Source: an uncultured Bacilli bacterium
GTDB taxonomy: Bacteria > Bacillota_I > Bacilli_A > RF39 > UBA660
DNA length: 12,808 nucleotides
Direction: 5' to 3'
NCBI GenBank assembly: GCA_947628245.1
Contig: CANQZH010000012.1
Coordinates: 1-12,808 of the forward strand
Shown here: positions 1 through 6,481 of the stretch, piece after piece
Layout of the letters: each line of letters opens with the position of its first letter
Numbering within the stretch: position 1 is the stretch's first letter
Notes under the pieces: model-generated
The model's database searches: none
Told to the model about the DNA's origin: nothing
The model's input: the letters and a program-made list of their open reading frames with translations, nothing else
Made by a program: the position numbers and the translations under genes

Positions 1-154
1 ATAAATGGTTATTAATTAGTTGCTCACATTTTTTCGCACTATTTAACGATAAGTCTTCTATATCATTTATTGATAAACTGTTTTCATTAACTAATTGAGC
101 AAATTTTTCTTCCATTTCAATTATATTATTATTTAATTCTTTTATTATATCCAT
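1..154 (-). CDS. Unidentified protein, N-terminal 51 residues only
   Basis: An open frame runs leftward from an ATG (complement of 152-154) to the window edge without a stop, so only the first 51 codons are visible. The peptide starts MDIIKELNNNIIEMEEKF and is hydrophilic, acidic and probably helical, with no signal peptide or membrane segment. An AAAGGTG ribosome binding site lies at 167-173 on the complement, 12 bases before the ATG, which is a little far but usable. It is transcribed divergently from the 180-residue gene at 304. I do not recognise the family. A short helical acidic start like this occurs in some transposases, for example ISLre2/UPF0236, but that is only a guess, because no catalytic region is in view. 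Confidence 0.55.
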   Translation of the reverse strand, partial: MDIIKELNNNIIEMEEKFAQLVNENSLSINDIEDLSLNSAKKCEQLINNHL

Positions 155-182
155 AATTATATTACACACCTTTACTATAATT

Positions 183-191
183 AGTATAGCA
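183..191 (-). promoter_or_regulatory. Possible extended -10 promoter for the leftward gene
   Basis: Read on the minus strand this is TGCTATACT, an extended -10 (TGn plus TATACT). No good -35 hexamer lies 17 bases upstream. The predicted start of transcription would fall only a few bases before the ribosome binding site at 167-173. Weak call. Confidence 0.25.
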
Positions 192-244
192 CTCGATGTG
201 TTTTACCTGCGAAAAAAATTTACACCCCTTAGTTTTAAATTAAT

Positions 245-274
245 TTGACAAGTAGCTAATAAATATGATATAAT
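245..274 (+). promoter_or_regulatory. Consensus sigma-A promoter for the 180-residue gene
   Basis: A perfect -35 TTGACA (245-250), an 18-base spacer and a perfect -10 TATAAT (269-274) are preceded by the extended -10 dinucleotide TG at 266-267. The expected transcription start near 281 gives a leader of about 23 bases before the ATG at 304. This is the strongest promoter in the window by match to consensus. Confidence 0.85.
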
Positions 275-288
275 CTTATCTTCACTTG

Positions 289-294
289 AAGGAG
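289..294 (+). promoter_or_regulatory. Ribosome binding site that fixes the start at 304
   Basis: AAGGAG lies nine bases before the ATG at 304. A TTG at 286 is in frame but lies upstream of this site and overlaps it, so it cannot be the start used by this Shine-Dalgarno sequence. Confidence 0.8.
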
Positions 295-303
295 TGTGAT
301 ATT

Positions 304-846
304 ATGGATTATACATATGGAATTATTATTAAACATCCTAAGAGAGAAAACTATGGTTTTCCTTATCCATCATTAGAAAATGTTGATGAAATAATGACTT
401 CTAATCCTAAAGAAGAATTATTAGCTAATATTAAAGAAGCTAACATTATTCCTTATTTAAATGATGAAAGTGATATTGCTGTAGGAATTATTCAAGATAA
501 AAAGTGGATAGAACGTAAAATAGTGCCTACTATAACTGATTCGTTTATTTTAAATTATCCATTTGTTAAAGTCTTTTTAACAAATCCTCAAGAATATTCT
601 ACATATTTAATAAATCAGTTAAATTATTTAGTAGATAAAAAATATATTTCTTTAAAATTAAAAGAAGCTATTTTAGCTTTAAAGAAATCGCCTAATGAAT
701 TTATTAATTTATATGAAACTTTAGATTATAGTGAAAAAAGATTAATAAAATATACTTTAAATAAAGGTTTTGATTTAAAACAAATTTGTAAAGATAATAA
801 GCAAATGGTTCTTCAAAGAATTAAAGATGATGATAGTAAAAATTAG
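304..846 (+). CDS. Uncharacterised 180-residue protein
   Basis: A complete gene of unknown function, from ATG at 304 to TAG at 844-846. The start is set by AAGGAG at 289-294. It begins MDYTYGIIIKHPKRENYGF. The first half (about 1-65) looks like mixed strand and helix. A central segment, about residues 66-110, is hydrophobic and aromatic (SFILNYPFVKVFL) but too polar at its ends to be a clear membrane helix. The last 70 residues are lysine- and glutamate-rich and probably helical. There is no signal peptide, no cysteine cluster (one Cys near the C terminus) and no nucleotide-binding loop. It has its own strong promoter and a weak terminator overlapping its end, so it appears to be a single-gene unit upstream of lon. 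Codon use matches lon and dnaE. That it is a real gene is well supported; its function is not known to me. Confidence 0.85.
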   Translation: MDYTYGIIIKHPKRENYGFPYPSLENVDEIMTSNPKEELLANIKEANIIPYLNDESDIAVGIIQDKKWIERKIVPTITDSFILNYPFVKVFLTNPQEYSTYLINQLNYLVDKKYISLKLKEAILALKKSPNEFINLYETLDYSEKRLIKYTLNKGFDLKQICKDNKQMVLQRIKDDDSKN

Positions 847-866
847 ATATATTATTATCTTTTTTT
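825..866 (+). terminator. Probable rho-independent terminator overlapping the end of the 180-residue gene
   Basis: Bases 825-834 can pair with 851-860 as a 10-bp stem containing two G-U pairs and a 16-base loop. A run of T (860-866) follows. The left arm lies inside the last codons of the upstream gene and the loop includes its stop. The stem is weak (mostly A-T), so efficiency is uncertain. Confidence 0.45.
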
Positions 867-867
867 C

Positions 868-896
868 TTTACAAAATCTATATTAAATTTTATAAT
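868..896 (+). promoter_or_regulatory. Sigma-A promoter of lon
   Basis: The -35 TTTACA (868-873), a 17-base spacer and a perfect -10 TATAAT (891-896) lie just after the T-run of the previous terminator. The predicted start near 903 leaves a leader of about 21 bases. I saw no CtsR-type or CIRCE-type heat-shock operator around it. Confidence 0.75.
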
Positions 897-923
897 AAAT
901 TTCATTATTAAGGACGTGATAAC

Positions 924-3236
924 ATGATGAAAACTTTACCAGTTATTTTATTAAAAGGTTTTGTTTTACTTCCTAAAGAAGAAGTTAAAATTGAACTTAA
1001 TAATGAATTATCGCGTAGAATAATTATGTTAAGTGGTAAAAGTTTTGATAGTCAAATTATCATTGTCTCACCTAAAGATACTTTAGAAGAAACTCCTGAT
1101 GTTAGTGATCTTCCTAAAGTTGTTGTATATGGTACTATTTTAAGTAAAATGGAATTACCTAATGGTCATTTAAGAGTTAAAATTTTAGGTCAAAAACGGG
1201 TTAAAGTTAAAAAATATTTTAATGAAATTGATGATGAAAATGTTTTAAAGTGTAATTGTGAAGAATTAAAAAAATCTAAGGTTGATTTAGCTTTAGAAAG
1301 TGCTTTAAAAAGAAAATTACAAACTATTTTAAAAAAATATGTTAATTTAAATCCTAGTTTATCTAATACTATTTTTGGGTTAATTAATAATCGACAATCT
1401 TTAGAAGAAATGACTGATTTGATTGTTAGTTTTATGTCTTTAAGTATGGATAAAAAGTTATTTTATATGCAAGAAGTTAGTAGTCAAAAAAGAGCTAATT
1501 ATTTATTACAAGATTTAAATTATGAAATTGAAGTTTTAAAATATGATCAAGAATTAAATGATTCTTTGCAAAAAGGTTTAGATGAAAATCAAAAAGAATT
1601 TATTTTAAGAGAAAAATTAAAAGAAATTAAGAAAGCTTTAGGAGAAGAAAATGAAAAGAAAGTAGAAGCTAATGAATGGTTAAATAAATTAGCAACTTTA
1701 AATTTAGATTCTAAAACAGTTACTAAAATTAAAAGAGAAATTAATAAGTATGAACAAATGAATGATTTAAGTCCTGATGCTTCTTTTATTAGAAATTATT
1801 TAGAAACTTTTTTTGCTTTACCTTGGCATAAATTTTCTTATGATGAAAATGATTTAGATCGTATATTAATTAATTTAAATAAAACACATTATGGTTTATC
1901 GGAAGTAAAGAATCGGATTATTGAGTATTGTGCTGTTAAAAAACGTAATCCTAATTTAAGAAGTCCTATTATTTGTTTAGTTGGGCCTCCAGGTGTTGGT
2001 AAAACGACAATTGCAATGTCGATTGCTAAAGCTTTAAATAAAGAATTTTATAAAATAAGTGTTGGAGGATTAAATGATGCTTCCGAATTATGTGGTAATC
2101 GAAGAACTTATATTGGTTCAGGTCCAGGGAAAATTATGGAAGCAATGATTAAGTGTGGAACTAATAATCCAGTTTTATTAATTGATGAAGTTGATAAAAT
2201 GGTTAAAGATTATCACGGGGATCCAGCTAGTGTTTTATTAGATGTTTTAGATTATCCCCAAAATCAAACTTTTATTGATCATTATATTGAAGAACCATTT
2301 GATTTAAGTAATGTTTTATTTATTTTAACGGCTAATGATTTAACTAAAATACCGATTGAATTAAAGGATCGTTTAGAAATTATTGAAGTATCTAGTTATA
2401 CTTTATATGAAAAAATAAATTTAGCTAAAGAATATTTATTACCTAAAATTTATGAAGAATATGGAATTGATGCAAAAGAATTAACTATTGCTGATGGGGT
2501 AATTTCTTCGATAATTAATCATTATACAAAAGAAGCTGGAGTTCGTGATTTAAAAAGAAAATTAGAAACTTTAGTAAGAAAAATATTAACTAAAAGTATT
2601 AAGAGTAAGAAAAAATTAGCAATGAGTATAACTGAGAAAGATTTAAAAAAATATTTAGATATTTTCTTATATGAAGAAGAAATTTTACCTAAAACGCAGG
2701 AAGCTGGATTAGTTAATGCTCTTGCTTGGACTAGTGTAGGTGGTAGGGTTTTACCAATTGAATCTTGTTTATTTAAAGGCAATGGTAAATTACAAATGAG
2801 TGGTTCTCTTAAAGATGTTATGAAAGAATCAATTATGGTTTCCTTGGATTATTTGAAAAGTCATTATGAACAAACTAGTGATTTAGGGGAATATGATTTG
2901 CATATTCACGCGATTGATGGGGCAACTCCTAAAGATGGTCCTAGTGCTGGTGTTGCAATTGTTACTTCATTACTTAGTTTAATTATGAAAAAAAATATTG
3001 CTCAGACGATTGCTTTTACAGGTGAGATTACTTTAAGAGGTGATATTTTACCAGTTGGGGGAATTAAAGAAAAATTAATTGGGGCTTTTAATAGTGGAAT
3101 TCATACGGTTTATTTACCTAAAGAAAATAATAAAGATTTAAAAAGTGTTCCAGAATATGTTTTAGATAATTTAGAAATTATCTTAGTAAGTAATTATAGT
3201 GAAATATATAAAAAATTATTTAAAGAAAAAAAATAG
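924..3236 (+). CDS. lon: ATP-dependent protease Lon (LonA type)
   Basis: Cytosolic homo-oligomeric AAA+ serine protease that unfolds and degrades damaged and regulatory proteins. At 770 residues it is complete (E. coli Lon has 784). Domains in order: N-terminal substrate-binding domain (about 1-190, starting at PVILLKGFVLLP); coiled helical region (about 190-300); AAA+ module with Walker A GPPGVGKT (354-361), Walker B and flanks (PVLLIDEVDK, 416-425), sensor-1 N471, likely arginine finger R483 and sensor-2 R541 in EAGVRDL; then the peptidase domain with catalytic S674 in DGPSAG and K717 in GGIKEK, the 43-residue Ser-Lys spacing of the family. The pore-loop stretch RRTYIGSGPGK (394-403 region) is kept, with N in place of the usual H just before RRTYIG. 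The start is ATG 924, behind AGGAC at 911-915. ATG 927 is a near-equal alternative. It has its own promoter and ends in a two-way terminator shared with rpmB. Confidence 0.97.
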   Translation: MMKTLPVILLKGFVLLPKEEVKIELNNELSRRIIMLSGKSFDSQIIIVSPKDTLEETPDVSDLPKVVVYGTILSKMELPNGHLRVKILGQKRVKVKKYFNEIDDENVLKCNCEELKKSKVDLALESALKRKLQTILKKYVNLNPSLSNTIFGLINNRQSLEEMTDLIVSFMSLSMDKKLFYMQEVSSQKRANYLLQDLNYEIEVLKYDQELNDSLQKGLDENQKEFILREKLKEIKKALGEENEKKVEANEWLNKLATLNLDSKTVTKIKREINKYEQMNDLSPDASFIRNYLETFFALPWHKFSYDENDLDRILINLNKTHYGLSEVKNRIIEYCAVKKRNPNLRSPIICLVGPPGVGKTTIAMSIAKALNKEFYKISVGGLNDASELCGNRRTYIGSGPGKIMEAMIKCGTNNPVLLIDEVDKMVKDYHGDPASVLLDVLDYPQNQTFIDHYIEEPFDLSNVLFILTANDLTKIPIELKDRLEIIEVSSYTLYEKINLAKEYLLPKIYEEYGIDAKELTIADGVISSIINHYTKEAGVRDLKRKLETLVRKILTKSIKSKKKLAMSITEKDLKKYLDIFLYEEEILPKTQEAGLVNALAWTSVGGRVLPIESCLFKGNGKLQMSGSLKDVMKESIMVSLDYLKSHYEQTSDLGEYDLHIHAIDGATPKDGPSAGVAIVTSLLSLIMKKNIAQTIAFTGEITLRGDILPVGGIKEKLIGAFNSGIHTVYLPKENNKDLKSVPEYVLDNLEIILVSNYSEIYKKLFKEKK

Positions 3237-3260
3237 GTTTGGATACCTATTTTAATTTTT
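3230..3260. terminator. Bidirectional terminator shared by lon and rpmB
   Basis: AAAATAGGT (3230-3238) pairs perfectly with ACCTATTTT (3245-3253) around a six-base loop. On the plus strand a T-rich tail follows (3250-3261, broken by two A). On the minus strand the A-run at 3226-3233 reads as a U-tract. The lon stop TAG (3234-3236) lies in one arm and the rpmB stop (complement of 3247-3249) in the other, so the hairpin serves both converging genes. Confidence 0.8.
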
Positions 3261-3405
3261 TAGCTTCACGGGCTGTAATAATTACTTTCTCGCCGTTAAT
3301 TGTTTTCTTTTGTTTATTTGGTTTTTGACGAGTTTTAGTAGCATTTAATGCTTTACTTCTACTATTTACTGTTTTAGGTTTTTTAGTTGTTAATACTTTA
3401 GTCAT
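3247..3405 (-). CDS. rpmB: Short divergent ribosomal protein bL28
   Basis: A 52-residue, extremely lysine-rich basic protein, from ATG (complement of 3403-3405) to TAG (complement of 3247-3249). A textbook GGAGGTG ribosome binding site lies at the complement of 3411-3417. The run KKPKTVNSRSKALNATKT, with a later NGEKVIITAREAKKLK, lines up with the bL28 pattern K(K)P..GN.RSHALNATKR followed by NGKPK.V.VSARALK. bL28 is a large-subunit ribosomal protein. Oddities: it is about ten residues shorter than the usual 62; the cysteine near the N terminus of many bL28 proteins is missing; and the conserved His of RSHA and Trp after NATKR are replaced by Lys and Gln. It may be the only bL28 of a reduced genome, or a second, zinc-independent paralogue. 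The gene stands alone on the minus strand with its own promoter, converging on lon. The match is by eye. Confidence 0.8.
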   Translation of the reverse strand: MTKVLTTKKPKTVNSRSKALNATKTRQKPNKQKKTINGEKVIITAREAKKLK

Positions 3406-3438
3406 AATCTCACCTCCACGTTTTCTTTTTCTTGTAAA

Positions 3439-3467
3439 ATTTTAACATTATTAAGTAGAGAAGTCAA
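3439..3467 (-). promoter_or_regulatory. Promoter of rpmB
   Basis: On the minus strand: -35 TTGACT (complement of 3462-3467), a 17-base spacer and -10 TAAAAT (complement of 3439-3444), with an extended -10 TGT just before it. The predicted leader is about 27 bases and includes GGAGGTG. Confidence 0.75.
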
Positions 3468-3487
3468 TTAAATTATTTCTTGCTTTA

Positions 3488-3516
3488 TAGACATTTGGCA
3501 AGAATTTTAGTACAAT
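3488..3516 (+). promoter_or_regulatory. Promoter of the dnaE-polC unit
   Basis: The -35 TAGACA (3488-3493, five of six consensus), a 17-base spacer and -10 TACAAT (3511-3516). The predicted start near 3523 falls at the edge of the ribosome binding site, giving a very short leader of about 16 bases. Its -35 lies 20 bases from the -35 of the divergent rpmB promoter. Confidence 0.7.
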
Positions 3517-3522
3517 TAATTT

Positions 3523-3530
3523 AAGGTGGG
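3523..3530 (+). promoter_or_regulatory. Ribosome binding site that fixes the dnaE start
   Basis: AAGGTGGG ends eight bases before the GTG at 3539. An in-frame GTG at 3530 overlaps this site, so the longer version of the protein is unlikely. Confidence 0.7.
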
Positions 3531-3538
3531 TGATATTT

Positions 3539-6448
3539 GTGAAAATACCTCTTAGAGTTGTTAGTGATTATTCTTTATTAAAGAGTTTAATTAGCCTACC
3601 TAAATTAATAACTTTTTTACAAAATAAAGATATAAATATATGTGGTCTTTGTGATGATAATTTATATGGGGTTATGGAATTTTATGATTTATGTATTTCT
3701 AATAATATTAAACCGATTATTGGTTTAAAGGTTCCTTTTTTAACCCTTTCTTTATCAATGTATGCTAAAAATTATAATGGTTATCAAAATTTGCTTAAAA
3801 TTCATACGAAAATGCAAATTAATGAAAATTTGGCTAATTTAGAAAAAGAAGATTTTAATGATTTACTTATTGTGATGGATGCTAATGATTTAAACAGTTA
3901 TGATACGATTAAGACTTTTTTTCTTGAAGAAAATTTATTTATCGCGTATGTTAATGATACGGAGAAAAGAAATGCTTATTTAAAAACTAATAATTTGGTA
4001 TATGCTCCTTATATTAAGTGTTTTAAAAGGGAAGAGACTAAGGGTTTAGATTTATTAAAAGCAATTGATTTAAATGTTACTTTAGATGAAGTTTTGGAAA
4101 CTAATTATCAGTATCAAACAATGGAAAATTTTTTAATGGAAGATGAGGATAATCTTCATTTTGCTAATCTTTGCAAGTTAGTTATTCCAAAAGATAAACG
4201 TTATATACCACATTATGATGATAAAATTAAAGATTCTTATGCGTTTTTAAAGGCTTTAGCTAATAAAGGTTTAGCTAAACGGTTAAATAATTATGTTAGT
4301 AAAGAATATATTAATCGGTTAAATTATGAGTTACAAGTTATAAATAAAATGGGTTTTGTTGATTATTTTTTAATTGTTTATGATTATGTTAAATATGCTA
4401 AAACTAATAATATATTAGTAGGGATGGGTAGAGGTTCAGCTGCTGGTTCACTAGTTAGTTATACTTTAGGAATTACGGATGTTGATCCTTTAAAATATCA
4501 TTTATTATTTGAGCGATTTTTAAATCCAGAACGGGTTACAATGCCGGATATTGATATTGATTTTGAAGATACTAAAAGAAATCAAGTTGTTAATTATGTT
4601 AAAGAAAAATATGGGTTTAATAATGTAGCTAATATTATTACTTTTGGAACTTTAAAATGTAAACTTGCTATTCGTTCGGTTTGTAAAGCTTTAAAGGTTC
4701 CTAATGATTTAATGGAAAGTTTTGCTTCTTTGATTGATGCTAACGTAGATTTAAAAACTAATTTACAAAATCCTAAAATTAAAAAATTATTGATGAATGA
4801 AGATTTATTAAGAGAAGTTGTGAGTTTATCGTTTTTAATTGAAGGTTTAAAAAAACATATATCTACTCACGCGGCTGGGGTAGTAATTAGTAGTGTGCCT
4901 TTAGATGAAGTAATTCCAGTTTATTTAAATAATAATGAATTAGTAACGGGAGTTAGTATGAATTATTTAGAGGAATTAGGGTTAATTAAAATGGATTTTT
5001 TAAGTATTAAAAATTTAACAATTATTGAAAATGTTTTAACTTTAATTAAAGAAAATACTAATCAAACTTTAAATTTAAATCAAATTGATTATAATGATCC
5101 TAAAATTATTGAAATGTTTCGTAAAGGGGATACAATTGGGATTTTTCAATTTGAAAGTGAAGGTATTAAAAATTTTTTACGAAAATTAAAACCTCAAAAT
5201 TTTTTAGATATTGTAAGTGCTATTGCTTTATATAGACCTGGTCCAATGAATAATATTGATACGTTTATTAATCGAAAAAATGGAAAAGAAGCAGTTACTT
5301 ATTTGCATCCTAGTTTAGAACCAATTTTAAAAGAGACGTATGGCATTATTGTTTATCAAGAGCAGATTATGCAAATTTTAGTTTTGGTTGGAGGGTATTC
5401 TTATGCTGAAGCTGATTTAATTAGAAGAGCAATGAGTAAGAAGAAAAAAAAGATTATGGAAGAAGAGCGAACTAAATTTATTAATAAAGCTACTATAAAT
5501 GGTTATAGTAAAGGAGTTGCTAATGATATTTATGATTTGATTGTTAGGTTTGCTGATTATGGTTTTAATAAATCTCATTCGGTTAGTTATGCTTTAATTG
5601 GGGTTCAAATGGCTTATTTGAAATGTTATTATCCTCTTTATTTTCTAGCTAATTTACTTAATATGGCAATTAATAGTATTGTTAAGACGAAAGAGTATAT
5701 GACTTTAGCTAAATCTTATAAAATTAAGTTTTTACCACCTAGTGTAAATAGTAGTAAAGATACTTATTTAATTGAAGGGGCTTGTTTAAGAATTCCTTTA
5801 ACGCTCATTAAAAATTTAGGAATAGAAGCTGCTAAAAGTATTATTAAAGAAAGAGATAATGGTCCATATCTAGATTATTTAGATTTTGTTTCAAGAACTT
5901 ATGGAAAAAGTGTTAATAAAAAAACAATTGAAGCTTTAATAACCGCGGATGCTTTAAGAGAATTTAAATTAAATCATAATACTTTAAGAGCTAATCTTGA
6001 TAAAGCTTTAGATTATGCTTCCTTAGTTAGTGATCTAGCAAGTGAATTTGTTTTAAAACCGGAGATAATAAGAGAAAATGATTCTAGTTTAGAAGAAAAA
6101 AGAAAAGAAGAGTATCTTACTTATGGTTTTTATATTAGTAATCATCCAGCTAGTTCTTATCAAAAAGAAATTATGAAAATAGAAAATATTAAAGAATATT
6201 TTAATCAATATGTTAAATGTGTTGTTTTAATTGAAAGTATTAAAAAAATTAAAACAAAAAATAATGATGATATGGCTTTTATTGTGGCTAGTGATGAAAC
6301 GGGAATAAGTAATTTTGTAATATTTAATAATGAAATGGTTAAAGCTCCTTTATTTAAAGTAGGAGATTTAATAATGGTTAATGGAAGAGTTAGTAAAAGG
6401 TTTGCTGAGTATCAAATAAATATTAATAATATGCAAATTTTAAAATAA
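3539..6448 (+). CDS. dnaE: DNA polymerase III alpha subunit, DnaE type
   Basis: Replicative DNA polymerase of the C family. In Gram-positives the DnaE enzyme extends RNA primers and hands over to PolC. I take GTG 3539 as the start (969 residues), shorter than the roughly 1,115 of B. subtilis DnaE. Numbered from there: a PHP domain (about 1-180); palm with GRGSAAGS (297-304), PDIDIDF (336-342) carrying two catalytic aspartates, and the third at D486 in KMDFL; fingers with YRPGPM (565-570), RRAMSKKK (629-636) and DYGFNKSHSVSYA (from 673); a helix-hairpin-helix region; and a C-terminal OB fold (about 887-969). The PHP domain is degenerate: the usual N-terminal H-x-x-x-H pattern is PLRVVS, and the later GDVHY-like site is APYIKC, so it cannot bind metal in the usual way. 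There is no exonuclease domain, as normal for DnaE. The whole protein contains no tryptophan. polC follows after 33 bases with no promoter seen between. Confidence 0.96.
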   Translation: MKIPLRVVSDYSLLKSLISLPKLITFLQNKDINICGLCDDNLYGVMEFYDLCISNNIKPIIGLKVPFLTLSLSMYAKNYNGYQNLLKIHTKMQINENLANLEKEDFNDLLIVMDANDLNSYDTIKTFFLEENLFIAYVNDTEKRNAYLKTNNLVYAPYIKCFKREETKGLDLLKAIDLNVTLDEVLETNYQYQTMENFLMEDEDNLHFANLCKLVIPKDKRYIPHYDDKIKDSYAFLKALANKGLAKRLNNYVSKEYINRLNYELQVINKMGFVDYFLIVYDYVKYAKTNNILVGMGRGSAAGSLVSYTLGITDVDPLKYHLLFERFLNPERVTMPDIDIDFEDTKRNQVVNYVKEKYGFNNVANIITFGTLKCKLAIRSVCKALKVPNDLMESFASLIDANVDLKTNLQNPKIKKLLMNEDLLREVVSLSFLIEGLKKHISTHAAGVVISSVPLDEVIPVYLNNNELVTGVSMNYLEELGLIKMDFLSIKNLTIIENVLTLIKENTNQTLNLNQIDYNDPKIIEMFRKGDTIGIFQFESEGIKNFLRKLKPQNFLDIVSAIALYRPGPMNNIDTFINRKNGKEAVTYLHPSLEPILKETYGIIVYQEQIMQILVLVGGYSYAEADLIRRAMSKKKKKIMEEERTKFINKATINGYSKGVANDIYDLIVRFADYGFNKSHSVSYALIGVQMAYLKCYYPLYFLANLLNMAINSIVKTKEYMTLAKSYKIKFLPPSVNSSKDTYLIEGACLRIPLTLIKNLGIEAAKSIIKERDNGPYLDYLDFVSRTYGKSVNKKTIEALITADALREFKLNHNTLRANLDKALDYASLVSDLASEFVLKPEIIRENDSSLEEKRKEEYLTYGFYISNHPASSYQKEIMKIENIKEYFNQYVKCVVLIESIKKIKTKNNDDMAFIVASDETGISNFVIFNNEMVKAPLFKVGDLIMVNGRVSKRFAEYQININNMQILK

Positions 6449-6464
6449 TTTATGATATAGTATT

Positions 6465-6471
6465 AAAGGAG
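6465..6471 (+). promoter_or_regulatory. Ribosome binding site of polC
   Basis: AAAGGAG lies ten bases before ATG 6482, within the 33-base gap after dnaE. No convincing -35/-10 pair is present in the gap or at the dnaE end, so polC is probably read from the dnaE promoter. Confidence 0.7.
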
Positions 6472-6481
6472 ATGTTGGAGT

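Noticed and set aside
286..303. Upstream TTG start for the 180-residue gene
   Set aside because: It overlaps the AAGGAG site, which is correctly spaced for ATG 304 instead.
2522..2782. Minus-strand open frame of 86 codons inside lon
   Set aside because: It lies wholly antisense to the conserved AAA+/peptidase junction of lon, has no ribosome binding site of note and looks like a shadow of the AT-rich coding strand.
3530..3538. Upstream GTG start for dnaE
   Set aside because: It overlaps the AAGGTGGG site. GTG 3539 has proper spacing, and the PHP domain begins right after it.
6449..6481. TATGAT/TATAGT-like -10 between dnaE and polC
   Set aside because: No -35 at a usable distance, and such hexamers are expected by chance in DNA this AT-rich.
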